This document shows positions 9,859-18,549 of a DNA stretch of 64,000 nucleotides, piece after piece; within the stretch, counting starts at the first letter, position 1; every line of letters starts with the position of its first letter. A program made the position numbers and the translations under genes. Origin of the DNA: Verrucomicrobiaceae bacterium (GTDB lineage Bacteria; Verrucomicrobiota; Verrucomicrobiia; Verrucomicrobiales; Verrucomicrobiaceae); NCBI GenBank assembly GCA_016795485.1, contig JAEUHM010000049.1:1-64000 (forward strand), given 5' to 3'. The notes below the pieces were generated by a model that did not search any database, had not been told where the DNA came from, and saw nothing but the letters and a program-made list of their open reading frames with translations.

Positions 9859-10656
9859 ATGAAGCATCGCATATTCTTCCCCCGTCCCCAGAGCGCAATC
9901 GTAGCCGCTGTTTTGACCATTGGCCTCGTTGCTTGCGATCAACCGGCGGAGAATGCCGATCAGAGGGTTCTCACCCTTGAAGCAGAGCGAGATCAGCTAG
10001 TCCAGCAGTTGGAAAAGGCAAAGGCTATTGAGTCGAGTATCGAGGCCTTGCGCAACGAAGTGGCAAATTTCTTGGCAGCCCAGAATGAACGGGCAGAAGG
10101 CGCCAAAGAGTCATCCAACTCAGATAAACCACTTGCGCCCATTTCAGAGGAAGCCAGGGCTGCAGCTAATAAGCTAGCTACTCAGCTCGGTGGTTTAGGC
10201 TCCATCGCTTCTGCTCAGCCTTTGTTTGATTGCGTCGAGATTCCAATGCTGATCGTACACTCTAGCGGACAGACCAGCTTGGTGGGGGTTCCATTTCGCT
10301 TGAATGGAAATCTGTGGGAGTCAGCAATTGCCGCCGAAAAACTTTCAGCGCTCGTAAAGCCCTCCTCCCTGCACATTGCTCAAGACGAAAGATCGGCAGC
10401 GCCATTTACTGATGCCACCGGGGGAAATCAGATGCGAGTAGGCTCTTCTGATACGGGTTCATCCACAGCTCCATCGAATGTTGAACAACCTTCTGCAAAA
10501 GCACCGTCCCCAACTGAGTTTCGGCCGATCACCAAAGGGGATCTTCCACCTGGTGTTAATCCCATCCAAGGAATGGGAGCCGACACAGGCTTTGGTGTAG
10601 TCGGAGAGAAAAATGGAAAGAAGGTCTTTGGATTTCGGCCACCGGAAACCAAATAA
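9859..10656 (+). CDS. lipoprotein with N-terminal coiled coil
   Basis: This 265-residue protein has a signal peptide and lipobox (LVACDQ, Cys at about residue 26). A predicted coiled coil spans about residues 35-75 (EAERDQLVQQLEKAKA region), followed by a folded middle part and a Ser/Pro-rich C-terminus. It lies 35 bp after the giant kinase and 16 bp before the FHA-ABC exporter, which fits tight co-expression. By position it could be a periplasmic adaptor or sensor partner for either neighbour; this is inference. No family was recognised. Confidence 0.65.
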   Translation: MKHRIFFPRPQSAIVAAVLTIGLVACDQPAENADQRVLTLEAERDQLVQQLEKAKAIESSIEALRNEVANFLAAQNERAEGAKESSNSDKPLAPISEEARAAANKLATQLGGLGSIASAQPLFDCVEIPMLIVHSSGQTSLVGVPFRLNGNLWESAIAAEKLSALVKPSSLHIAQDERSAAPFTDATGGNQMRVGSSDTGSSTAPSNVEQPSAKAPSPTEFRPITKGDLPPGVNPIQGMGADTGFGVVGEKNGKKVFGFRPPETK

Positions 10657-10672
10657 AGTGCCGGACTAGCAC

Positions 10673-13600
10673 ATGAAGGGTGAGCTCTTTATCGTTTCAG
10701 GTGACTCCCGTACTAGTTACACACTTGGGCGCGAAGATATAACTCTTGGCAGTTCGGCTGGTTGCGGCATTCACGTTCCCCTTGGTGGTAACTTAAGCAA
10801 CTTGGGCAAAATGGTTTGGAGTGCCAGCCAGGCCACTTGGGTATTATCCGTCTCGTCTGATTTTGGCTCAAGTTTGTTAGTCAATGGACGCATGGAGCTG
10901 TCGCCGGGACATCGGCATCCCCTTGCAAATGGCGATGAGATACTCGTAAACAACACTCTGCTTTGTTTTTGTAAGCAACTTGAGCCGCCTGTTCTTGGCG
11001 GGCAGCCCAAAGTGGAGTGTATCCTTGATTCCCTACCACTCATTATCGGTAGACGCACTCCTGATGAGCATTCAACAGACACCCAGATTGAAACAGCAAA
11101 GAATGAGGTTGCCTACCGCCGATGGGAGCTAGACCCTGCAATTGCAACGCTTTCACGACGCCACGTGACTATATATTTCGAGGGCGGGTATTACTACTCT
11201 CAAGACGAAAGTCGCTTGGGTGCAGAGATAAACGGTCGGCCTTTCCAGCGAGAAAGGCTGGTGTATGGTGATCGGCTTCGCGTAGGACAATACTTGTTCG
11301 AGTTCACAGGAACAAGTCTTCTTTGGATAGAGAATCCGGACATCGGTCGGGTTTGCGCCCAAAATCTTATCGTCCAGAGAGGGCGCAATAGGAAAGTAAT
11401 CATTGATCTTGATGACACTCGCATTGACATACGTAGCGGCGAGTTTATTGGGATATTGGGAGGTAGCGGACAAGGTAAATCGACGTTGCTAACAGCGCTG
11501 TGTGGTATTAGTCCCCCAACATCTGGTAGCGTTTCGATTGGCGGGGTGGGCCTTCACGAGAGAAAGAGGCTTCAATCATTGGGGGTTGGTTATGTTCCTC
11601 AAGATGACATTGTGCATTACGAGCTAACTGTTGGACAGGCAATGCATTACTCAGCTCGTCTGAGGGTTAAGCTTAGCGCTCGCCAGCGAGGCCAATTGGT
11701 GGATGAAACGATCAAAAGTCTTGGCCTTGAGCCTTTCCGCCACAGTAAGGTTTCGCAGCTATCCGGGGGACAGCGTAAGCGGGTAAGCATCGGCATTGAG
11801 TTGTTAGCAAAGCCACGTGTTTTGTTTCTCGACGAACCGTCTTCTGGGCTCGATCCCGCTACTGAGAGTCAACTCATGGAGTTGCTTCAAGGTCTCGCTG
11901 AGTCGGGCATGACGGTTATTTGCACCACCCACGTGTTGCAAAAAGCTTACCTATTCACTCGACTCATGTGGGTCCATGACAAGAAAGTCATTTTCTTTGG
12001 TTCCACTGATCGGGCACGTTCATTCATGCTTGGCGAGCAAGCAACTAGTAGCAACTCGCTGGAGTCAGGCCGCCAGTCACCTCTCGAGCGATTATACCAG
12101 GAAGTGATTCTAAGCCGTGGGCGAAAAACAGGTCCGCAATGGGAAAAGCAATTGAGAGCAAGCGATCTGGGTCCTCTCTTTATACCGAGGAAAGAAGAAA
12201 TTGTCTCACCCACTAATGTCAGTCGGAGCCAAACGGTTTCGAGCGTGGAAAAGCTGAGGGTTCTATTGTCTCGCCAATGGCGAATACTCATCTCGGATCG
12301 GCTTAACCTTCAGTTCCTCCTCGCGCAAGCTATTGTTATTGGACTCTTCATTGCTTGGTTGGCACCTTCTCCCGGCCTGCGGAACTTTTTGTCAGTGGTG
12401 GCAGTGCTTTGGTTTGGTTGCAGCAATGGAGCTCAACAAATCGTCGCTGAACTTCCGATTTTTCAGAGGGAGCGCGTTTGTGGTATGGGTATCAACGTCT
12501 ATCTGTTCAGCAAGGCCATCTTTCTGACCCTCCTCACATTTGTGCAGTGTTTGGTGTTGGGCAGCAGCATTCTTCTTGTCACTCCTTACTTCCATAAACC
12601 ACAATACTCAGAAGAGGCGTGGCAGGGAGACGAACGATTTGCCGACGAGCAAGATTGGGAATCGACATCACTACAGCCCACAAGAGAAATCAGACTAACC
12701 GATGGAACTCGCCTGATTGGAGCGATTGTCGGAAAATCGTCGGAGTCCGTCGACGTGGAAATAAGTAAGCTTGATGGCGCTTCTGGCAAAAGGTCGGAGA
12801 TCAAGTCGGTTTTGCTCTCTGCCCTTGAATCTTCATCGCGTGCTTATGCAGACCACTGGGTTCCCCTCAAAGCGCAACGGCCCCTAAGTGAAAATAGCCG
12901 AAAAGCTGCAATCTGGCTTGCACGGCTCTTTGACATTCAAGCCAATATTGTCGAAGCTGGGCCTGCTCAATTGAAGGATGCTCAGGGGAAAGGCCTGGTG
13001 GACCGGAGCAATCGGCCGTTGCGGTGGCCTGGCATACCCGTGTGGTCAGTTATCCGTACTTCAATTGGGCTGAAAGTATTGGGCCTGCTTGGAGTGGCAG
13101 TAGTTGGGGTCTTTCTTGGGTTAGCTGCGTCAGCGCTCGTCCGCTCGGCCACTCAAGCCGTCATGTGGGTGCCTTTGATCCTCATACCGCAGATTCTATT
13201 TGGTGGATTCGTGGTCGTTCTTGCTGACATGGGGCTCGCGGCCCGCAGTGTTTCTGGTGTAATCCCGAGCGCTGCAGCCCAGCGAATCATGGAAGTGTCA
13301 GAGAACTTCGGCAAAATAGTCCCCTTCATTGCGAATAGAGCCAAAGTGCCATCATTCTTTGGCGCAGACGAGGTTGTTGAATGGAAAGACCCTAAGGACG
13401 AGGAGAGCCTGCTGACGGCTCAGTACCCAACATTGGATCGCAGCAATACAGCGTGGCAGAACCTGATTCTGGATCTCTCACTCACCCAATATGGCCAACG
13501 CCCGATCGAGGTTAGCTCCGATGACAATCGCGCTGAAATAGATCAGGTGCGGCATAGGCCGGACGTTCTTCCCGGTTACAGACAGGGCACGACATACTCA

Positions 13601-13708
13601 TCCACCGCTACCGCATTCAAGAATGGATGGGTTCTGTGTGGATGGGTTTCGTTCTGCTATGGCCTTATCGTTTGGGGCCTAAGCCGGAGTCAAACGAGTC
13701 AGCGATAA
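10673..13708 (+). CDS. ABC transporter with two N-terminal FHA domains (Rv1747-like layout)
   Basis: This 1011-residue fusion has a divergent FHA-like domain at about 1-100 and a clearer FHA domain at about 120-215 (IGRR, then SRRHVTI, the residues that contact phosphothreonine). The ABC ATPase carries Walker A GGSGQGKST at 263-271, signature LSGGQ at 363-367 and Walker B VLFLDEP at about 383-389. An ABC-2 type membrane region follows, its helices split by a soluble insert at about residues 655-800. This domain order matches mycobacterial Rv1747, an exporter regulated by the neighbouring kinase PknF. Here a kinase gene lies two genes upstream, so phosphorylation-controlled export is the natural reading. 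Substrate unknown; it is the last gene of the cluster and converges on fabV. Confidence 0.9.
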   Translation: MKGELFIVSGDSRTSYTLGREDITLGSSAGCGIHVPLGGNLSNLGKMVWSASQATWVLSVSSDFGSSLLVNGRMELSPGHRHPLANGDEILVNNTLLCFCKQLEPPVLGGQPKVECILDSLPLIIGRRTPDEHSTDTQIETAKNEVAYRRWELDPAIATLSRRHVTIYFEGGYYYSQDESRLGAEINGRPFQRERLVYGDRLRVGQYLFEFTGTSLLWIENPDIGRVCAQNLIVQRGRNRKVIIDLDDTRIDIRSGEFIGILGGSGQGKSTLLTALCGISPPTSGSVSIGGVGLHERKRLQSLGVGYVPQDDIVHYELTVGQAMHYSARLRVKLSARQRGQLVDETIKSLGLEPFRHSKVSQLSGGQRKRVSIGIELLAKPRVLFLDEPSSGLDPATESQLMELLQGLAESGMTVICTTHVLQKAYLFTRLMWVHDKKVIFFGSTDRARSFMLGEQATSSNSLESGRQSPLERLYQEVILSRGRKTGPQWEKQLRASDLGPLFIPRKEEIVSPTNVSRSQTVSSVEKLRVLLSRQWRILISDRLNLQFLLAQAIVIGLFIAWLAPSPGLRNFLSVVAVLWFGCSNGAQQIVAELPIFQRERVCGMGINVYLFSKAIFLTLLTFVQCLVLGSSILLVTPYFHKPQYSEEAWQGDERFADEQDWESTSLQPTREIRLTDGTRLIGAIVGKSSESVDVEISKLDGASGKRSEIKSVLLSALESSSRAYADHWVPLKAQRPLSENSRKAAIWLARLFDIQANIVEAGPAQLKDAQGKGLVDRSNRPLRWPGIPVWSVIRTSIGLKVLGLLGVAVVGVFLGLAASALVRSATQAVMWVPLILIPQILFGGFVVVLADMGLAARSVSGVIPSAAAQRIMEVSENFGKIVPFIANRAKVPSFFGADEVVEWKDPKDEESLLTAQYPTLDRSNTAWQNLILDLSLTQYGQRPIEVSSDDNRAEIDQVRHRPDVLPGYRQGTTYSSTATAFKNGWVLCGWVSFCYGLIVWGLSRSQTSQR

Positions 13709-13750
13709 CTTTGTCGACCAATACCTTGACTCTACTGATGAACTAAGTCG

Positions 13751-14929
13751 CTAGAGCGTTCTAACTGGGTCAGTTTCTGCTTCGTAGTCCACATCTTGAA
13801 GACCAAAGCCGAAAAGACGAAGAAAACTCGACTGATAGCCCGCAAAGTCAGCAACTTCGCCCAGGGTCTCGGTGGTTACCGTTTTCCATCGCTCAGCAAC
13901 TAAGCTTTGTACGGCAGGTCTCATTTCCCAGTCATCTACACGAATACGACCAGCCTCATCTGGCTGAGGGTTGCCACCGTATAGGCGCTCTCTGAACAAA
14001 CGGTCCATCTGCTCGATGGTGTCCTCGTGTGTGCCTTCGGCTTTCATGACCTTGTAGAGCAGCGAGATATAGAGCGGCACAACTGGGATGGCGGAGCTTG
14101 CCTGTGTTACGAGCGCTTTATTCACCGACACCCAAGCCTTGCCGTTCAACGGAGCGAGTTTGACATCCAACGCGCGTTGAACACGCTCAAGGTCTTCTTT
14201 TGCACGGCCGATAGTGCCGTTTTTGTAAATCGCCCAGGTCAAGTCAGGTCCTATGTATGAGTAGGCAACAGTCTTCACTCCCTCGGCAAGAAGACCCGCA
14301 GAAGCTAATGCATCGATCCACATCTCCCAGTCTTCACCACCCATTACCGCCACAGTTTGGCGGATGTCTTCATCTGTGGCTGGCTCGATGGTCACCTCGT
14401 TGACCACTCCCGTTCCTGTATTCAAGTTCTTGTTAGTATAAGACCCACCGATGGGCTTGAGTGTCGATTTGAACACCTCCCCGGTCTTTGGGTGTGCACG
14501 GCGAGGAGACGCCAGACTATAAATCACGCAATCAACTTGCCCGAGGTCAGTTTTGATCGCCTCAATCACCTGTGACTTTATTTCGTCTGAGAAAGCGTCT
14601 CCGTTAAATGAACGCGCATATAGTCCAGCTGCCTTTGCTTCCTTTTCAAACGCAACAGAGTTGTACCAGCCAGCGGTACCGCAGCGGTCAGCCTCACCCT
14701 CTTTTTCAAAAAACACTCCCATCGTTGCCGCGCCCGCGCCAAATGCTGCAGCAATGCGTGATGACAGCCCGTATCCAGTGGATGAGCCAATCACGAGCAC
14801 TTTTTTGGGTCCATTTCCAATTGGGCCGCGTCCTTTGACGACAGCAATCTGCTCAGCCACGTGCTTAGCACAGCCATCGGGGTGAGCAGTAGTGCAGATG
14901 AATCCACGAATCTTGGGTGCAATGATCAT
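13751..14929 (-). CDS. fabV: trans-2-enoyl-ACP/CoA reductase FabV
   Basis: This 392-residue NADH-dependent enoyl reductase catalyses the last step of fatty-acid elongation. The N-terminus [19 protein letters not shown] is highly characteristic of FabV, followed by a Rossmann motif ([11 protein letters not shown]) and the family's Tyr-x8-Lys catalytic pair in [10 protein letters not shown]. Length matches the usual ~400 residues. ATG 14929 was chosen because the conserved N-terminus begins there; an upstream in-frame start adds 16 unrelated residues. It is convergent with the FHA-ABC gene and upstream, in transcription order, of nothing obviously related. FabV enzymes are typically insensitive to triclosan. 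Confidence 0.93.
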   Translation of the reverse strand: MIIAPKIRGFICTTAHPDGCAKHVAEQIAVVKGRGPIGNGPKKVLVIGSSTGYGLSSRIAAAFGAGAATMGVFFEKEGEADRCGTAGWYNSVAFEKEAKAAGLYARSFNGDAFSDEIKSQVIEAIKTDLGQVDCVIYSLASPRRAHPKTGEVFKSTLKPIGGSYTNKNLNTGTGVVNEVTIEPATDEDIRQTVAVMGGEDWEMWIDALASAGLLAEGVKTVAYSYIGPDLTWAIYKNGTIGRAKEDLERVQRALDVKLAPLNGKAWVSVNKALVTQASSAIPVVPLYISLLYKVMKAEGTHEDTIEQMDRLFRERLYGGNPQPDEAGRIRVDDWEMRPAVQSLVAERWKTVTTETLGEVADFAGYQSSFLRLFGFGLQDVDYEAETDPVRTL

Positions 14930-15009
14930 AGGTATAACGGTGTCCCTATGCCCTAATCCCGCCCGGCCTGCTAGCAACTGTTTTCTGGCGACCTACCCAA
15001 CCTGTGAAG

Positions 15010-15471
15010 CTACTCAATCTCGAAGATTCCCTCAATCTCGACGGCAATATTTCCCGGTAGAGAACCCATGCCTACCGCACTGCGTGCGCCAATGCCAGCA
15101 TCTTCGCCCCAAACTAAGCCGAACAACTCAGAGCAGCCATTGATGACCTTCGGATGCTCACCAAATGTGGGTGGGCAGTTTACCATCCCCAGCAGTTTGA
15201 CCACCCGCTTCACCTTGGACAGTTCGCCAAACTCGGCCTTGAGAGTAGCGAGAATAGCCAGTCCCGTCTGTCGTGCCGCTGCACGTCCTTCTTCCAATGA
15301 AAGCTCATCCCCGACACGACCAGTCACATAAGTCTCATTCTCACGAAACGGCCCATGTCCTGAAACATAAGCCACATTTCCCACGCGGACGACGGGCTTG
15401 TACACACCACCCCTCGGTGGCGCTGGAGGTAAAGTGAGGCCGGCTTCTTGGAGGCGTTGTTCAGGTGTCAT
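15010..15471 (-). CDS. RidA (YjgF/YER057c/UK114) family protein
   Basis: This 153-residue protein belongs to the family that hydrolyses reactive enamine/imine intermediates of PLP enzymes. It has the longer-subgroup layout, with an N-terminal GVYKPVVRVGNVAYVSGHGP segment and a C-terminal GARSAVGMGSLPGNIAVEIEG block that keeps the arginine needed for imine deamination in active members. It is cytoplasmic. It ends 80 bp upstream of fabV on the same strand and starts 12 bp after the secreted protein gene at 15484-16581, so these three may be co-transcribed. Confidence 0.88.
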   Translation of the reverse strand: MTPEQRLQEAGLTLPPAPPRGGVYKPVVRVGNVAYVSGHGPFRENETYVTGRVGDELSLEEGRAAARQTGLAILATLKAEFGELSKVKRVVKLLGMVNCPPTFGEHPKVINGCSELFGLVWGEDAGIGARSAVGMGSLPGNIAVEIEGIFEIE

Positions 15472-15483
15472 ACGAGGATAAGT

Positions 15484-16581
15484 CTATTTTTGCGAGGGAA
15501 TGGCAGTGCCAGTGCTGTCACAAACACGAAGCTGAAACTCCCACTCCACCGTCCACTCTTCGGTTTGGTGGTTCTGACTGCATTTTACGAGAATCACGTT
15601 TTTGCCCTTCTTGAGAGCGCACGGCAGCTTGTATTGGTCCAACTGCGCACCGCGGTGATATTCGTCTCGTGCGAACAATAACTTGCCGTTCAGCCAAACT
15701 TTCCAAGCGTTCTTGCAACCAAGCCGAATCTCGGCATTGCGGTCTTCTGGTGAGTAAAAATCCGCCACCGCATACCCAGTTACTTCTTTTTCCATGCCAA
15801 AGGGCTTGTTGAAGTCCACTTTACCGTAGTCGTCTTTGGAGGTGAATGCGGACCACTTCGCTTGCTTGCCCTTGCCATCATAGCTTGCATCAAAATCGAT
15901 TTTTTCCTCTGGCGGATAGACTTTGTCATGCCCGGCACCGTCTGCATTGCTGAATGGCGCGATCAGCTTCCAATCCATCAAAAATCCAAAGTGTTTCGGC
16001 AAATCGACTTGTTCTCCAAGATCTCTGAGTTTCTTCGCCAAAGGTTTGATTTGATCTTCATCACGCGCAGAATCGAGCGCCTTTTTGTAGGCTACTATCG
16101 CAGCAGCCTTGTCTGTTGCAGCGAGCTTGTCTCCTTCTGACATCAGTTTGCTCACTGGGTATCGTCTCAGACTCGCACTCGGATCATCTGCAAAAAAGTC
16201 CGTCAACTTCTCAGCCTCGGCTGGAGCCCTTGATGCCAGTAACTCATAAGCTAGAGTGCGCGATCCGGCTCCATGCTCTCGGTTTTTGATGTAGTCTGCT
16301 AGTGCGACAGCGGGAGTCTCGCCTTGAGCAGCTACCCGCTCATCTACTGCCGAAACCGCCGCCCGCAGCCAATTTTCCGCCAAAGGATTAGCGCCATCCA
16401 AAGCACGGATGAGGTCCACCAGTTGGTTAGGCTGTGCTTTCGAAACTAGTTTCCAAGCTTCCGAAGCTGCATCATTACCGAGCGCTTCGGGGCCTACTTG
16501 GCGCAATACCTTGATAGAGTCAGCCAAGTCGTCAGCGCTGAGCGGGGAAACGAGAAGTGCGAGAGCAATGATGCGATGCAT
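15484..16581 (-). CDS. secreted protein with helical repeats and C-terminal beta-sandwich-like domain
   Basis: This 365-residue protein starts at ATG 16581, which gives a short signal peptide (MHRIIALALLVSPLSA); a longer in-frame extension upstream has no signal and overlaps a divergent small gene. The middle is Ala-rich and helical, resembling TPR/HEAT-like repeats. The last ~130 residues (AEIRLGCKNAWKVWLNG, then GKNVILVKC) look like the galactose-binding/jelly-roll modules common in secreted proteins of planctomycetes and verrucomicrobia. Its role is unknown. It is 12 bp from the RidA gene. Confidence 0.65.
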   Translation of the reverse strand: MHRIIALALLVSPLSADDLADSIKVLRQVGPEALGNDAASEAWKLVSKAQPNQLVDLIRALDGANPLAENWLRAAVSAVDERVAAQGETPAVALADYIKNREHGAGSRTLAYELLASRAPAEAEKLTDFFADDPSASLRRYPVSKLMSEGDKLAATDKAAAIVAYKKALDSARDEDQIKPLAKKLRDLGEQVDLPKHFGFLMDWKLIAPFSNADGAGHDKVYPPEEKIDFDASYDGKGKQAKWSAFTSKDDYGKVDFNKPFGMEKEVTGYAVADFYSPEDRNAEIRLGCKNAWKVWLNGKLLFARDEYHRGAQLDQYKLPCALKKGKNVILVKCSQNHQTEEWTVEWEFQLRVCDSTGTAIPSQK

Positions 16582-16659
16582 GGTGGTTAACGTGGCGGGA
16601 AGTCTCATCACGGCAAGCCATTGCTTGATCAACTCATCACGCTTGGTAGGCTCAGTGCC

Positions 16660-16833
16660 ATGATACACCTGTTCGCCCAAGCTCCCGGTGAAGATTGGCA
16701 GGCGAAGTTGGCTCCAATCATCGTGGCCCTTGTGGTCGTTATTTTCATTGCCCGACGAATCTGGAGAAGCAAGAAAGGCCAATCTGGCTGTGGAGGTGCT
16801 TGTGACTGCTCGCTAAAACCAAAACCAAAGTAG
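16660..16833 (+). CDS. small membrane protein with Cys-rich tail (FeoB-associated type)
   Basis: This 57-residue protein has one membrane helix (about 15-32, IIVALVVVIFIARRIW), a basic stretch, and a cysteine cluster CGGACDC near the C-terminus. The layout matches FeoB-associated Cys-rich membrane proteins, which usually accompany ferrous-iron transporters. No feoA or feoB is present in the window, so the link to iron is by similarity of layout only. It is divergent from the secreted-protein gene, with 78 bp between starts. Confidence 0.55.
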   Translation: MIHLFAQAPGEDWQAKLAPIIVALVVVIFIARRIWRSKKGQSGCGGACDCSLKPKPK

Positions 16834-16873
16834 TCGTTCCAGATGTCGCGCATCTCTCTTTCACACAAGAAGC

Positions 16874-17047
16874 CTACCGACGGCGGCGACCACCACGCAT
16901 GTCCCGCTCAGGGATGCCCAATTCCAATTGCACAAAACGCTCTGCTGGTTGCGATGGAAGCCCGTAGGTCCTGCGACGAAGAAGTTGAAAAAGCCCGGCC
17001 AAACGACCGCGGAAAGGACTGTGCTCAATAGTTTGCATATTGTTCAT
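16874..17047 (-). CDS. Arg-rich small protein under a LexA-type operator
   Basis: A 57-codon frame starts at ATG 17047 (or ATG 17038, 54 residues) and encodes a basic protein: PFRGRLAGLFQLLRRRTYG, a middle FVQLELGIPERD, and a C-terminal RGGRRRR. A perfect TGTTC-N4-GAACA palindrome lies 9 bp upstream of the first start, with plausible -35/-10 hexamers just beyond it. No clear Shine-Dalgarno is seen. I do not recognise the family. The case rests on the operator and promoter placement and on an amphipathic, non-random composition. If real, it is probably SOS-induced and may bind nucleic acid or the division/replication machinery; that function is a guess. Confidence 0.5.
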   Translation of the reverse strand: MNNMQTIEHSPFRGRLAGLFQLLRRRTYGLPSQPAERFVQLELGIPERDMRGGRRRR

Positions 17048-17055
17048 CTGAAAAC

Positions 17056-17069
17056 TGTTCTTTAGAACA
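17056..17069 (-). promoter_or_regulatory. LexA (SOS) operator
   Basis: TGTTC TTTA GAACA is an exact match to the 14-bp palindrome TGTTC-N4-GAACA reported as the LexA site of Verrucomicrobium spinosum. Dyad symmetry extends two bases further on each side (ACTGTTCTTTAGAACAGT, 17054-17071). It overlaps the predicted transcription start of the minus-strand small gene ending at 16874. It is also 128 bp upstream of the plus-strand ceramidase-like gene, which is less likely to be its target. Confidence 0.7.
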
Positions 17070-17071
17070 GT

Positions 17072-17101
17072 AATATGAACACCAATCCGTAATCTCTGCA
17101 A
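17072..17101 (-). promoter_or_regulatory. candidate sigma-70 promoter for the SOS-box small gene
   Basis: On the minus strand TTGCAG (17101-17096) and CATATT (17077-17072) are separated by 18 bp, resembling -35 and -10 elements. The expected start near 17064 falls inside the LexA palindrome, the usual geometry for repression. Confidence 0.4.
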
Positions 17102-17196
17102 GACACTTCCAGCAGTTTCTTTCTCTCTGCCAAGTTTTTAGTTCGCGAAGGAGCTTGAGGGAATGCGGAGTATGCATTCGTAGCCAACCGAGACTC

Positions 17197-18549
17197 ATGA
17201 AATCCTCGATCTTCCTCCTTGTAGCCCTTACTGCCCACGCGCAGATCATCGACGGCAAATTTCCCGTGGTCTCAAACCTCAAGGCTGGAGCGGCAAAGGT
17301 GGACATCACACCGGCGGAGGTGAAGGACATCACCGTGGCCGGTCACACGCGGGTGGTGAATGGCGTGCGCGATCCCTTGCGGGCGGGCGTGCTCGTTTTG
17401 GACGATGGCGAGACGAAGGCGGCCATCGTGACGATGGATGTCATCAGCGCTTGGGAGGACATGGTGGCGCTGGCACGTCCGGCGATCGAAAAAGAGACCG
17501 GTGTGCCCGCGGCGAACATCATGATCTGCGCCTCGCACAATCACTCCGGCCCCGGTTGGGTGGAAAACATGCGCTGGGCCTCCGAGGTGATCAAAAAGCT
17601 CGCCGCCGCGGCTAAAGAGGCCGCCGCCAACATGCGCCCGGCCAGCATCGGCCTCGCCGAGGACCGCATCAGCTTCAGCATCAACCGCCGCAAAATCTAC
17701 GACGGTCGTGCGGTGGTGAGTTTGAACCCCGATGGCCCGAACGATCCGCGCGTGAAGGTGCTGCGCTTCGACGACGGCTGGTCGCTCACGCCTTTGGCCA
17801 TCCTCATGCACGCCGTCTGCCATCCCTGCTTCTTCACCTGGGGCGACAAAGGCTCGCAGCCGCATCCCAAGGGCTTTCCCATGATGACCGCCGACTTCCC
17901 CGGCGAGACGCAGACTTTTGTCGAGAGCATCTACAGCGGCAAAACGGCCTCCATGTTCATCCAGGGCTGCGCGGGTGACATCCGGCCGAATCTGCCCGGC
18001 TATCCGTATCGCTGTGCTGATGAAGCGGACATCCAGTGGGCCGGTCGCGACCTCGGCGGTGCGGTCGTGCGTGCCGCCGCCTACAGCCTCACGCGTGAAC
18101 AACTCGCCAAACGCGCCACTTATTACCCCATCCGCGTCGCCAGCGAGGTCATCGAACTTCCCGGCAAAGAACAGCCCATCCGCGCCGAGCTCATGGCGAT
18201 GAAAATCGGCCCCTACCTGCTCCTCACCATGCCCGGCGAGCCGATGGTCGAATACGGCTTCAAACTCGAGCAAGCCATCGCCGACCGCGCCAAGCCGCTC
18301 ATCATCGGCTACGCCAACGGCAACATCGGCTACATCGCCACCGCCGAGGCCCACAAGGTCGGCGGCTACGAGCCTAACCTCTCCAAACTCAAGCCCGAAG
18401 CCGAGCCCGTGATCCTCAAAAAACTCGGCGAACTCGCCGACCGCGTCGTCGGCGATGTCTTCGCCTCGTTCTCGAAGCACCCCAAAGACATGCAGAAGCG
18501 CGAGGCAGAGGAGAAGGTGCGACTTGAACAGAAACAATCCAAACCATGA
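17197..18549 (+). CDS. neutral/alkaline non-lysosomal ceramidase-like secreted protein
   Basis: This 450-residue protein with a signal peptide (MKSSIFLLVALTAHA) resembles the N-terminal domain of neutral ceramidases. It shows an early AGAAKVDITPAE block, then IMICASHNHSGPGW (the zinc-binding histidine region), a further His in ILMHAVCHPCFF, and GCAGDIRPNLPG. Family members of this length are common in planctomycetes and verrucomicrobia and often act on unknown amide substrates. ATG 17197 was chosen because the signal peptide starts there. It overlaps the next gene by 4 bp (ATGA), so the two are translationally coupled. Codon use here is visibly more G+C-rich than in the neighbours on either side. 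Confidence 0.82.
   Translation: MKSSIFLLVALTAHAQIIDGKFPVVSNLKAGAAKVDITPAEVKDITVAGHTRVVNGVRDPLRAGVLVLDDGETKAAIVTMDVISAWEDMVALARPAIEKETGVPAANIMICASHNHSGPGWVENMRWASEVIKKLAAAAKEAAANMRPASIGLAEDRISFSINRRKIYDGRAVVSLNPDGPNDPRVKVLRFDDGWSLTPLAILMHAVCHPCFFTWGDKGSQPHPKGFPMMTADFPGETQTFVESIYSGKTASMFIQGCAGDIRPNLPGYPYRCADEADIQWAGRDLGGAVVRAAAYSLTREQLAKRATYYPIRVASEVIELPGKEQPIRAELMAMKIGPYLLLTMPGEPMVEYGFKLEQAIADRAKPLIIGYANGNIGYIATAEAHKVGGYEPNLSKLKPEAEPVILKKLGELADRVVGDVFASFSKHPKDMQKREAEEKVRLEQKQSKP

Noticed and set aside
16843..17031. 62-codon plus-strand frame opposite the Arg-rich small gene
   Set aside because: No ribosome-binding site, promoter or recognisable composition; the LexA box and promoter geometry favour the minus strand.
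17272..18537. 421-codon frame on the minus strand across the ceramidase-like gene
   Set aside because: It is a shadow of a G+C-rich coding sequence: the plus strand has clear motifs and a signal peptide, while the minus product is His/Asp/Gly-rich low complexity.
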